20,258 nucleotides of DNA, from IMG/VR virus record IMGVR_UViG_3300030012_003031, positions 1 through 20,258 of that record; one strand, written 5' to 3'. A program made the translations under genes and the position numbers. The notes under the pieces were generated by a model. That model was not told the DNA's origin. It was given only the letters and a program-made list of their open reading frames with translations, and searched no databases. Each line of letters starts with the position of its first letter. Positions within the stretch are counted from its first letter, which is position 1. This DNA comes from a virus. Shown one piece after another: positions 1 to 6,111 of this stretch.

Positions 1-87
1 CAGTATCAGATTGCCTTCGTTGCGGATCAAGAAATAAACCTTCTGGCTTGTCTGACTGAAATTATGGTGGAGTGTGAGTTTAAATGA
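1..87 (+). CDS. 44: Sliding-clamp loader large subunit gp44, C-terminal end (partial)
   Basis: The window opens inside a gene read in frame 1. Only the last 28 codons are present, ending with TGA at 85-87. The translated tail contains VADQEINLLACLTEIMVECE, which matches my memory of the C-terminus of cyanophage gp44, the AAA+ ATPase of the T4-type clamp loader that places gp45 clamps on DNA. The ATPase motifs lie upstream of the window. The call also rests on position, since gp62 and regA follow as in T4-like phages. Its stop overlaps the next start in an ATGA. Confidence 0.75.
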   Translation, partial: QYQIAFVADQEINLLACLTEIMVECEFK

Positions 88-1148
88 TATTATCTGAGGA
101 TGATGCAGTTTATGCTGCTAACAAGTTCATAGACTATTATTCTCAGTTCAATCGTATTGATGATTATTTAAGGCACATCAAGGAAGATAGAGGTGAGAAT
201 AGATCAGGATATCTTCCTGGTTTTGGTGCAGACTCGGATATGTTTGACAAGTTTGACATGTACCCTAATGATATGAATTTTGAAGTTCATGTCGTTGATA
301 CTGATACAAAAAGTCGTTCAAAGTATAATCAGTGGCTCTATTCAGAGACATTAAATTTGACTGCATCTAATCCTATCGAAGAAGCAATTCCTGGTAGGAC
401 ACATAAGTGGATTGTAGTTGAAACAAACACGGACAAAGTTGTTGGTGTTGTTAGGTTTGGTTCACCCACAATCAATAGCAAACCTCGCAATAATTACTTT
501 GGTGAAGTCAAGTCTCTTGGTGATATTAATGCTCATTTCGTTATGGGTTTCAATATTGTTCCTACTCAACCTTTCGGATACAATTATCTCGGTGGTAAGT
601 TGCTTGCACTTTTAGCATCATCTAAAGAACTGAAGCAACAGTTTGATGAGAAGTATGGAACAGATCTTAAATACTTTGAGACTACTTCTCTCTACGGAAG
701 TACTAAGGGTGTATCAATGTACGATGGACTCAAACCGTTCCTGAGGCACATCGGAGACACTGAAAGTAAGTTCTTGCCGCTGTTTCATGATGATGTATTC
801 AGAGACTTCTTCTGGTGGTTTAATGAACGTAATGGTGGGGAGCGTTTGATTTCCGCTGATAAGTCCTCAAAGAAACTAAAGATTCAAGTTAAGATGATTT
901 CTATCATCAAGAACTCTTTGAAAGATGATGACAAACTAAAGCAGTTCAATAGTTGTATTGAACACGCAATGTCTCTCACAGAAAAGAAAAGATATTATCT
1001 TGGGGATTTCCGCCATACTTCTGAGGAAGCAATCACCTGGTGGAAGAAGAAAGCATCTAAGCGTTTTGAAAAACTTAAGTCTGAAGACAGAGTAAGAACT
1101 GAACTTGAGATTTGGGGATCTACACAAAATATGGAGATCATTAGATAA
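84..1148 (+). CDS. Unknown 354-residue protein inserted between gp44 and gp62; weak DruA (DUF4338)-like layout
   Basis: The ATG at 84 overlaps the gp44 stop and the TAA overlaps the gp62 ATG at 1148, so it is translationally coupled on both sides. I do not firmly recognise the family. The order of conserved-looking blocks is a strand WIVVETNTDKVVGVVRFGSP near residue 109, a short N-N-Y-F-G block, then FVMGFNIVPTQPFGYNYLGG, then a YG block followed by ETTSLYGSTKGVSMYDGL. This resembles the layout of DUF4338/DruA proteins, where a 'stays similar' strand is followed by a land-on-P motif, a YG and an ETF-like block, but the residue match is loose. A GNAT/Mom-like fold is an alternative. No signal peptide or membrane segment is seen. 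It has no known place in the clamp loader. The coding call is secure; the family is not. Confidence 0.85.
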   Translation: MILSEDDAVYAANKFIDYYSQFNRIDDYLRHIKEDRGENRSGYLPGFGADSDMFDKFDMYPNDMNFEVHVVDTDTKSRSKYNQWLYSETLNLTASNPIEEAIPGRTHKWIVVETNTDKVVGVVRFGSPTINSKPRNNYFGEVKSLGDINAHFVMGFNIVPTQPFGYNYLGGKLLALLASSKELKQQFDEKYGTDLKYFETTSLYGSTKGVSMYDGLKPFLRHIGDTESKFLPLFHDDVFRDFFWWFNERNGGERLISADKSSKKLKIQVKMISIIKNSLKDDDKLKQFNSCIEHAMSLTEKKRYYLGDFRHTSEEAITWWKKKASKRFEKLKSEDRVRTELEIWGSTQNMEIIR

Positions 1149-1516
1149 TGGAACTCAAAGATTGGTTGAACTCTATCAACTTTACAAAAGAAGATTTGTC
1201 TGAGGACATGAAGTCCTATCCACCATATATCGTCAATCGTTGCTTGTCTGGACACATTGATTGTGTATTATTCGCTAATGAGATGAACAAGAATCACTTT
1301 CTTGATAAAGATATGCAATATAAATTTTATCTAAATAGTCTGAGGAAAAAGAAGAGATTTTCTCCCTGGCTCCGTAAGGATAAAGTCACGGATCTCGAAA
1401 GTGTCAAACAATACTATGGTTATAGTAATGAAAAGGCATGTCAAGCTCTGAAAATCCTGACTACAGAACAGATTAACTTTATTAAAAAACGACTTGACGT
1501 TGGAGGAACAAAATGA
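1148..1516 (+). CDS. 62: Clamp loader small subunit gp62
   Basis: This 122-residue protein matches cyanophage gp62, the small, non-ATPase subunit that joins gp44 to form the T4-type clamp loader. The recognisable block is YPPYIVNRCLSGHIDCVLFA (residues 25-44), followed by FANEMNKNHFLDK, then LRKKKRFSPWLRKDKV and YYGYSNEKA. Cyanophage gp62 is shorter than T4 gp62 (187 residues), so the length is normal for the group. It overlaps the upstream unknown gene by one base (TAATG) and the regA start by 4 bases. It is normally directly behind gp44; here a 1-kb gene separates them. Confidence 0.9.
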   Translation: MELKDWLNSINFTKEDLSEDMKSYPPYIVNRCLSGHIDCVLFANEMNKNHFLDKDMQYKFYLNSLRKKKRFSPWLRKDKVTDLESVKQYYGYSNEKACQALKILTTEQINFIKKRLDVGGTK

Positions 1517-1950
1517 GTAATACTGTGGAACCTCAGTATCACTGGACTCAGGATCAGATGATCGAAGTCCTACTTAATGAACCAGATGATTTCCTAAAGG
1601 TAAGAGAGACACTGACAAGAATAGGAGTTGCTTCTAGGAAAGAGAAGAAACTTTATCAGTCTTGTCATATTCTTCACAAGCAGGGCAAGTATTATATTGT
1701 TCATTTTAAGGAATTGTTTGCGCTGGATGGAAAGCACGCTAATCTTTCTATTAACGATGTTCAGCGTCGTAACCGTATTGTTCGTCTGCTTTCGGACTGG
1801 GGACTAATCTCTATTGTTGATGAGGATACTGTTCTTGATATTGCTCCTCTTAATCAAATCAAAGTTCTTTCTTACAAGGACAAGGGTGAGTGGATTCTTG
1901 AGCAGAAATACAATATTGGTAAGAAGGGTAAAAATCAGGAAACCGAGTGA
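1513..1950 (+). CDS. regA: Translational repressor RegA
   Basis: The protein is 145 residues long. From residue 17 it follows T4 RegA closely: MIEVLLNEPDDFLKVRETLT, then RIGVASRKEKKLYQSCHILH, then KGKYYIVHFKELFALDGK, and a later LLSDWGLISIV and YNIGKKGK tail. RegA binds the start regions of early mRNAs and blocks their translation, which shifts phage expression away from early proteins. A strong ribosome site (GGAGGA at 1502-1507) precedes the ATG. The N-terminus is about 16 residues longer than T4 RegA, so a start at the internal Met-17 cannot be excluded, but the ribosome site favours the given start. The gene closes the gp44-62-regA block. Confidence 0.95.
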   Translation: MSNTVEPQYHWTQDQMIEVLLNEPDDFLKVRETLTRIGVASRKEKKLYQSCHILHKQGKYYIVHFKELFALDGKHANLSINDVQRRNRIVRLLSDWGLISIVDEDTVLDIAPLNQIKVLSYKDKGEWILEQKYNIGKKGKNQETE

Positions 1951-1973
1951 CAGTTTGAAAACTGATCTATCAA

Positions 1974-2003
1974 GTCACATTTTTGTTTGGGTGGGCGTAT
2001 AAT
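1974..2003 (+). promoter_or_regulatory. Probable sigma-70 promoter for the restriction-modification pair
   Basis: A perfect TATAAT lies at 1998-2003. A GTCACA at 1974-1979 matches TTGACA at four of six positions with an 18-base spacer. Transcription would begin near 2010 and leave only about 18 bases before the GTG at 2028. It is the only promoter-like site in the 77-base gap after regA, where a new unit begins. Confidence 0.5.
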
Positions 2004-2027
2004 AGATCTGTTCGGGCAAACTAAACC

Positions 2028-2546
2028 GTGGCACTCCTTAAGTATATTGGTTCTGTCATCAATCTCGCCAATAGTTTCTCACAAGCAACACGTCCAAAAC
2101 ACGTTGGACAGATGAGTGAATTGATCCAACAATTCAGAGAGGATTGTGACACTCATGAGGTAGAAGATTGGGCAGATTATTATAATGGTGATGAGAAGAT
2201 TGATGTAGCAACAGATAAAAACTGGGAGGTTGTGCTTGTAATAAAAGAGAATCTTAATAAACTTACCAAGGATGATGTGCGTGAGTGGACACGAGATCTT
2301 ATCATCAATAAGACACATGCAGGTTTGCAAATTCAACTTGACGTGCTAAAATTATGTGCTGGTGATCAGTCCTATCGTCTTGCTAACGTAGTAGAAGAAT
2401 CAAAAGGGATTGATGGTTTCATTGGTGACGAACCAGTATCAATCAAACCTAACACATACAAGAAGACTATCAATGCTGGTAAGGAAATCATTCCTTATCG
2501 CATCATCTACTACACTAAAGGATCTAAAGGAGTTAAGATTGTATGA
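2028..2546 (+). CDS. Probable MjaI-family type II restriction endonuclease
   Basis: This 172-residue protein resembles the MjaI restriction endonuclease family (the archaeal founding member cuts CTAG). The features I recognise are TRPKHVGQMSELIQQF (residues 21-36), RDLIINKTHAGLQIQ (89-103), and EESKGIDGFIGDEPVSIKP (123-141). The last is a PD-(D/E)XK-type core with Asp-129 and the S-I-K of residues 138-140, where the usual acidic residue before x-Lys is Ser. Length fits the family. The start is GTG at 2028; an in-frame TAA at 2022-2024 rules out anything earlier and there is no good ribosome site, so the next Met (2112) is an alternative, though it would lose the VGQMS block. Its TGA overlaps the ATG of an adjacent DNA methyltransferase, the classic partner gene. 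Family identity is from memory of the motifs; the target site is inferred. Confidence 0.68.
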   Translation: MALLKYIGSVINLANSFSQATRPKHVGQMSELIQQFREDCDTHEVEDWADYYNGDEKIDVATDKNWEVVLVIKENLNKLTKDDVREWTRDLIINKTHAGLQIQLDVLKLCAGDQSYRLANVVEESKGIDGFIGDEPVSIKPNTYKKTINAGKEIIPYRIIYYTKGSKGVKIV

Positions 2547-3304
2547 ATGAAATCATCTGTTCAGATTCTCTCGTTGCTCTGAAAGAAATGGAAGATGAGT
2601 CTGTTGATATTGTTCTGACTTCACCTCCATATAATTATGGTATGGAGTACGATACTCATAATGATAATGGTGATGCTGACGAATACCTTGAGCAAATCCT
2701 TGCAGTCTTTGTTGAGTGTAAACGTGTGTTGAAACCTGGCGGCAGACTTATCGTTAACATTCAACCTAACTATAAACAGTATTCTCCTACTCATCATAAG
2801 ATTACTGAGCGAATGATCAGTGAAGGTATGATTTGGAGAGGAGAAATTATTTGGTTGAAGAATAATCTTAGAAAACTCACAGCATGGGGTAGTTGGAAGT
2901 CACCATCGTGTCCTTATCTATCATATCCTTTTGAGTTTATTGAAGTCTTCAGTAAAGATACTCTCAAGCATTCTGGAAACAAAGAAGATATTGACATTAC
3001 TAAAGATGAATTCATCAAATATGTAAATGGACATTGGGCAATGGCACCAGAGACTAAGATGAAAGACTATGGACATCCAGCAATGTTTCCTGAAGAATTA
3101 GTAGAACGTTGTTTGAAACTTTTTTCGTATAAAAATAATGTAATTCTTGATCCTTTCAATGGGGCGGGTACTACAACCTTTGTAGCAAATAAACTTGGCA
3201 GAAAATATATTGGTATTGATATGAGCGAAACTTACTGTGAGGTAGCAAAAAATAGAATTGAAAGATTTTCTCCCTTAGATAAATTTTTACAAGAAACCGA
3301 ATAA
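2543..3304 (+). CDS. Beta-class DNA methyltransferase, likely partner of the MjaI-like nuclease
   Basis: The protein has 253 residues. Motif IV, TSPPY, is at residues 26-30 and precedes the AdoMet-binding motif I, DPFNGAGTT, at 203-211, which is the beta-class order. S/TPPY with a serine is typical of N4-cytosine enzymes, though some N6-adenine enzymes also have it. RVLKPGGRLIVNI (61-73) and the TAWGSW...P block (113-124) are also typical of the family. It would transfer a methyl group from AdoMet to an amino group of a base in a short palindrome, here presumably the nuclease target. A strong AAAGGAG at about 2526-2532 precedes the ATG, in contrast to the nuclease. It could also be an orphan methylase, but the overlapping nuclease argues for a complete system. 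Confidence 0.9.
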   Translation: MNEIICSDSLVALKEMEDESVDIVLTSPPYNYGMEYDTHNDNGDADEYLEQILAVFVECKRVLKPGGRLIVNIQPNYKQYSPTHHKITERMISEGMIWRGEIIWLKNNLRKLTAWGSWKSPSCPYLSYPFEFIEVFSKDTLKHSGNKEDIDITKDEFIKYVNGHWAMAPETKMKDYGHPAMFPEELVERCLKLFSYKNNVILDPFNGAGTTTFVANKLGRKYIGIDMSETYCEVAKNRIERFSPLDKFLQETE

Positions 3305-3311
3305 AAATATA

Positions 3312-3336
3312 AGGGTTTTCCACACCCGCTTTTTTA
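3312..3336 (+). terminator. Weak intrinsic terminator after the methyltransferase
   Basis: GGGT at 3313-3316 can pair with ACCC at 3324-3327 around a 7-base loop, followed by a T run at 3330-3335. The stem is only four base pairs, so the call is tentative, but it lies just after the stop of the methyltransferase and before a new promoter. Confidence 0.35.
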
Positions 3337-3346
3337 TGCTTAGTTG

Positions 3347-3352
3347 TATAAT
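3347..3352 (+). promoter_or_regulatory. Probable -10 box of the hsp20 promoter
   Basis: A perfect TATAAT at 3347-3352 lies in the 107-base gap before hsp20. No good -35 box is visible at 16-18 bases spacing, so an activator or a phage-modified polymerase may be needed. A CTTAAATA at 3392-3399 resembles the T4 late -10 element with two mismatches and could add late expression; that is weak. Confidence 0.4.
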
Positions 3353-3411
3353 TAGTATGTACGCCGGAAGGGTACACACAACACACTCTCGCTTAAATAA
3401 GGAGAAGTCAA

Positions 3412-3843
3412 ATGACTAACTTAATGAAGTTTAATGCTGCCGATTTGGATCAGTTGATGGATAAGATCACCCGCAATTCTATCGGGATTGATGACTATCT
3501 AAACAACGTCTTCCATACCCAAACACAAAGCAACTATCCCCCATATAATGTTGTACAATTAAACAATACTGAGACTAAACTTGAGATTGCTCTGGCTGGA
3601 TTTACAAAAGATGAAATCAAAGTTTATACAGAGTATGGTAAACTCACAGTCAAAGGGGAGAAAGAAGCAACCACCGAGGAGGGACAATACCTTCATAAAG
3701 GACTTGCTCATAGGAACTTTGAAAGATCATGGACACTTGCTGAGGGAACGGAAGTTACTAATGTGACTTTTGAAAATGGACTTCTCTGTGTTCTTGTTAA
3801 AAAGATAGTTCCTGAACACCATGCCCGAAAGGATTATCTTTAA
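3412..3843 (+). CDS. hsp20: Small heat shock protein, Hsp20/alpha-crystallin family
   Basis: The protein has 143 residues, a normal cyanophage Hsp20 length. The alpha-crystallin core runs from about residue 42 to 128: YNVVQLNNTETKLEIALAGF, KVYTEYGKLTVKGEK, NFERSWTL, and ENGLLCVLVKK, the 'NG-L-hydrophobic-hydrophobic' signature. The tail ends HHARKDYL, as in other cyanophage copies. Small Hsp20s hold unfolding proteins in an ATP-independent way; in cyanophages the role may be in scaffold folding or in stabilising host thylakoid complexes. A strong GGAG at 3401-3404 lies just before the ATG. It forms its own unit, with a promoter before it and a strong terminator behind. Confidence 0.95.
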   Translation: MTNLMKFNAADLDQLMDKITRNSIGIDDYLNNVFHTQTQSNYPPYNVVQLNNTETKLEIALAGFTKDEIKVYTEYGKLTVKGEKEATTEEGQYLHKGLAHRNFERSWTLAEGTEVTNVTFENGLLCVLVKKIVPEHHARKDYL

Positions 3844-3851
3844 ATGATGAT

Positions 3852-3875
3852 AGGAGGTTTTACACCTCCTTTTTT
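3852..3875 (+). terminator. Strong intrinsic terminator between hsp20 and ndhD
   Basis: A perfect 7-base-pair stem AGGAGGT (3852-3858) with ACCTCCT (3864-3870) closes a 5-base loop and runs straight into six Ts. It sits 9 bases after the hsp20 stop. The -35 box of the ndhD promoter lies within this hairpin. Confidence 0.9.
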
Positions 3876-3886
3876 AATGTTATAAT
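3859..3886 (+). promoter_or_regulatory. Sigma-70 type promoter for ndhD
   Basis: TTTACA (3859-3864, five of six matches to TTGACA) and TATAAT (3881-3886, perfect) are separated by 16 bases. The predicted start near 3893 leaves a leader of about 17 bases without a clear ribosome site before the ATG at 3910. The -35 box is in the loop and 3' arm of the preceding terminator, so the two signals are nested. Confidence 0.7.
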
Positions 3887-3909
3887 TAATCCAACCTTGT
3901 GTTTATTTT

Positions 3910-5445
3910 ATGCCCTGGTTGAGTTTAGCTATTTTGTTCCCAATTGTGTGTTCTCTTGGGATCTTTTTTTTACCCGATGGAAACAAAGTAGTCAGGTGGT
4001 ACTCACTTGGTGTCACTCTGATTACATTCCTAATTACAGTTGTTGCTTATGTGACTGGATATGATCCATCCATAAGTGGTTTACAAATGTCTGAGAGAAT
4101 ACCTTGGATTCCTTCATTAGGACTTACATGGGCAGTCGGTGTAGACGGTTTGTCTATGCCTTTGATTCTTCTTACTAGTTTTATTACGAGTCTTGCAGCA
4201 CTCGCTGCGTGGCCTCTTACATTCAAACCAAAACTATTTTTCTTCTTACTACTACTAATGGATGGTGGGCAGATAATGGTTTTTGCAGTGCAAGATCTTA
4301 TTTTATTTTTCTTATCATGGGAACTAGAATTAGTGCCTGTTTATTTAATGATCGCTATCTATGGCGGCAAGAAACGCCAGTACGCTGCGACTAAGTTTAT
4401 TTTGTACACCGCAGGTAGTTCTCTGTTTATTCTCCTTGCAGGACTCGCTATGGGTTTCTATGGTGGAGGAACTCCTAACTTTGAATATTCATATCTTGCA
4501 GAGCAGGGTTTTCCTAAGAATTTTCAACTTTGGTGTTATGCAGCATTTTTAATTTCTTTTGGAGTTAAATTACCCATTGTTCCATTACACACCTGGTTAC
4601 CTGATGCACATGGTGAAGCCACTGCACCAGTACACATGCTGCTTGCAGGTATTCTTCTTAAAATGGGTGGATATGCTCTTCTAAGATTTAATTGTCAACT
4701 TCTTCCCGAAGCACACTCAGTGTTTGCACCACTTCTCATTGTTTTTGGTGTAGTTAATATTATCTACGCTGCACTAACTTCATTTGCTCAAAGAAATTTG
4801 AAACGTAAGATTGCTTATAGTTCAATCAGTCACATGGGTTTTGTTTTGATTGGTATCGGAACATACAGTGCTCTCGGAACTAGCGGTGCAATGTTGCAGA
4901 TGATTAGTCATGGACTAATTGGTGCATCACTGTTTTTCCTTGTGGGTGCTACCTATGACAGAACACATACCCTTCAACTTAATGAAATGGGTGGTGTTGG
5001 TAAGAGTATGAAAGTAATGTTCGCTCTTTGGGTGGCATGTTCTATGGCATCTCTTGCCCTTCCTGGTATGAGTGGATTTATCAGTGAACTAATGGTTTTT
5101 GCTGGATTTGTTACAGATGCAACATATACTATTTCTTTCAGAATAATTATATGTCTTCTGTCTGCTATTGGTGTTATCCTTACCCCAATTTATTTACTTT
5201 CTATGCTACGAGAAATATTCTTTGGTAAAGAAAATAAAGAACTTATCGATCACGCTAATCTTGTAGATGCGGAACCTCGTGAAGTATATATCGTTAGTGC
5301 TTTATTAGTGCCAATTATTGCTATTGGTTTATTTCCAAAAATCATGATTGATTCATATAAGAGTTCAGTAGAAGCATTAGTTGAGAGAGATAAGTCGGCA
5401 TTGGTAGTATATTCTAATAAAGTTTATGCTCCTCCAACTATCTAA
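3910..5445 (+). CDS. ndhD: NAD(P)H dehydrogenase (NDH-1) subunit 4, NdhD1-type, full length
   Basis: The protein has 511 residues and is close to cyanobacterial NdhD1, a proton-pumping membrane subunit of the thylakoid NDH-1 complex used in respiration and cyclic electron flow around photosystem I. It is very hydrophobic, with about 14 membrane segments. Key residues of the antiporter-like channel are kept: Glu-138 in [10 protein letters not shown], Lys-220 in [20 protein letters not shown], Lys-251 in [13 protein letters not shown], and Glu-393 in [10 protein letters not shown]. It lacks only some residues at the N-terminus and some at the C-terminus relative to host proteins (about 520-535). 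A Y-to-D change near residue 118 (MDGGQ, hosts usually YGGQ, from memory) lies in a membrane segment. It stands alone between two terminators with its own promoter, so it is a moron-like auxiliary gene of host origin. No ribosome site is evident. Confidence 0.96.
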   Translation: MPWLSLAILFPIVCSLGIFFLPDGNKVVRWYSLGVTLITFLITVVAYVTGYDPSISGLQMSERIPWIPSLGLTWAVGVDGLSMPLILLTSFITSLAALAAWPLTFKPKLFFFLLLLMDGGQIMVFAVQDLILFFLSWELELVPVYLMIAIYGGKKRQYAATKFILYTAGSSLFILLAGLAMGFYGGGTPNFEYSYLAEQGFPKNFQLWCYAAFLISFGVKLPIVPLHTWLPDAHGEATAPVHMLLAGILLKMGGYALLRFNCQLLPEAHSVFAPLLIVFGVVNIIYAALTSFAQRNLKRKIAYSSISHMGFVLIGIGTYSALGTSGAMLQMISHGLIGASLFFLVGATYDRTHTLQLNEMGGVGKSMKVMFALWVACSMASLALPGMSGFISELMVFAGFVTDATYTISFRIIICLLSAIGVILTPIYLLSMLREIFFGKENKELIDHANLVDAEPREVYIVSALLVPIIAIGLFPKIMIDSYKSSVEALVERDKSALVVYSNKVYAPPTI

Positions 5446-5473
5446 ATATAACTGAATATCGTCGTCGCTGACG

Positions 5474-5514
5474 GAGGGGCAACTGGCCAAATCCAGTTGA
5501 CGCCCCTCTTTTTT
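5474..5514 (+). terminator. Strong intrinsic terminator after ndhD
   Basis: GAGGGGC (5474-5480) pairs with GCCCCTC (5502-5508), followed by a T run (5509-5514). Within the loop a second inverted repeat, AACTGG with CCAGTT, extends the hairpin. It begins 28 bases after the ndhD stop. Confidence 0.92.
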
Positions 5515-5529
5515 ATTGCTAAACTACTA

Positions 5530-5540
5530 AAAGGTATACA
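5530..5540 (+). promoter_or_regulatory. Possible promoter and ribosome site at the head of the replication block
   Basis: A TATACA (5535-5540) and an AAAAGG (5529-5534) lie just before the ATG at 5547. Since a strong terminator ends at 5514, some start signal is needed for the genes from 5547 on. No -35 box at normal spacing is seen, and a -10 at this place would leave almost no leader, so AAAAGG may simply be the ribosome site. Confidence 0.25.
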
Positions 5541-5546
5541 CTAAAA

Positions 5547-5909
5547 ATGACTGTAAAACTTTTGCTGCTGAAGTCCGGTGAGGACGTGATTGCTGATGTA
5601 AGTGAGATGGCAGTGGGTGAAGATGCCGACAAAAAAGTCCTTGGATATTTTCTTGATAAACCCTGTGTTGTCAAGATTCTGAATGCTGAGCAGCAAGAAG
5701 AAGGAGATAAAAAGGCAGCGTTTAATGTATCAATGTATCCATGGTGCCCTCTTGCGGAAGACAGTGTTATTCCTCTTCCTGTAGACTGGGTGGTAACAAT
5801 CGTTGAACCTAAGCAAAAACTCAAAGAAATGTATTTGGAGGATGTAGTCGGAAATGGACAAACTAGTGAAGGTGATTCTACTGACGAGCAACCAGAGACT
5901 GATCAGTGA
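5547..5909 (+). CDS. Small conserved cyanophage protein, Sm-like, member 1 of a related pair
   Basis: This 120-residue protein starts VKLLLLKSGEDVIADVSEM (residues 3-21), a beta-strand/turn pattern of the Sm-like kind, continues FLDKPCVVKI, MYPWCPLAEDSVIPLP and VVTIVEPKQKLKEMYLE, then ends in an acidic, probably disordered tail (DSTDEQPETDQ). I recall this as a conserved cyanophage protein before gp43 without an assigned role. The same order of blocks appears in the next gene, so the two look like tandem paralogs. Sm-like proteins bind RNA as rings, but whether this one does is unknown. It opens the block leading to DNA polymerase and overlaps the next gene by 56 bases. Confidence 0.88.
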   Translation: MTVKLLLLKSGEDVIADVSEMAVGEDADKKVLGYFLDKPCVVKILNAEQQEEGDKKAAFNVSMYPWCPLAEDSVIPLPVDWVVTIVEPKQKLKEMYLEDVVGNGQTSEGDSTDEQPETDQ

Positions 5910-6111
5910 AATTGAAGAGGTAGGTGCTGAGATTGGTGAACCTGATTGCAAGTTGATCAATCCCATGGAAATTTGTGAGGGTAACATGCTTGCTCCATGG
6001 ATGATGGATCACACGATGCAAGACACTTTTATGATTAGTTCGGACAAGATCATCACACTTGCTGATCCTATGCCAACATTGCTTGAAAAATACCTAGAAC
6101 AGACTAAATGA
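5854..6111 (+). CDS. Small conserved cyanophage protein, Sm-like, member 2 of a related pair
   Basis: This 85-residue protein begins inside the acidic tail of the previous gene and overlaps it in another frame (5854-5909). A GGAGG at 5837-5841 supports the start. Its blocks match the preceding protein in order: VKVILLTSNQRLISEIEEV against VKLLLLKSGEDVIADVSEM, INPMEIC against DKPCVVKI, LAPW against MYPW, and IITLADPMPTLLEKYLEQ against VVTIVEPKQKLKEMYLE. It lacks the acidic tail. It ends in an ATGA overlap with the DNA polymerase gene, so the two are co-translated. Function is not known; the Sm-like fold is inferred. Confidence 0.88.
   Translation: MDKLVKVILLTSNQRLISEIEEVGAEIGEPDCKLINPMEICEGNMLAPWMMDHTMQDTFMISSDKIITLADPMPTLLEKYLEQTK

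Noticed and set aside
995-1255. Reverse-strand frames opposite gp62, ndhD, gp41 and others
   Set aside because: Shadows of strongly supported + strand genes; none has a ribosome site or recognisable domain.
5442-5448. CTAAATA late-like element over the ndhD stop
   Set aside because: A strong terminator follows at 5474-5514 with no gene between, so it would produce only a short transcript; probably chance in A+T-rich DNA.
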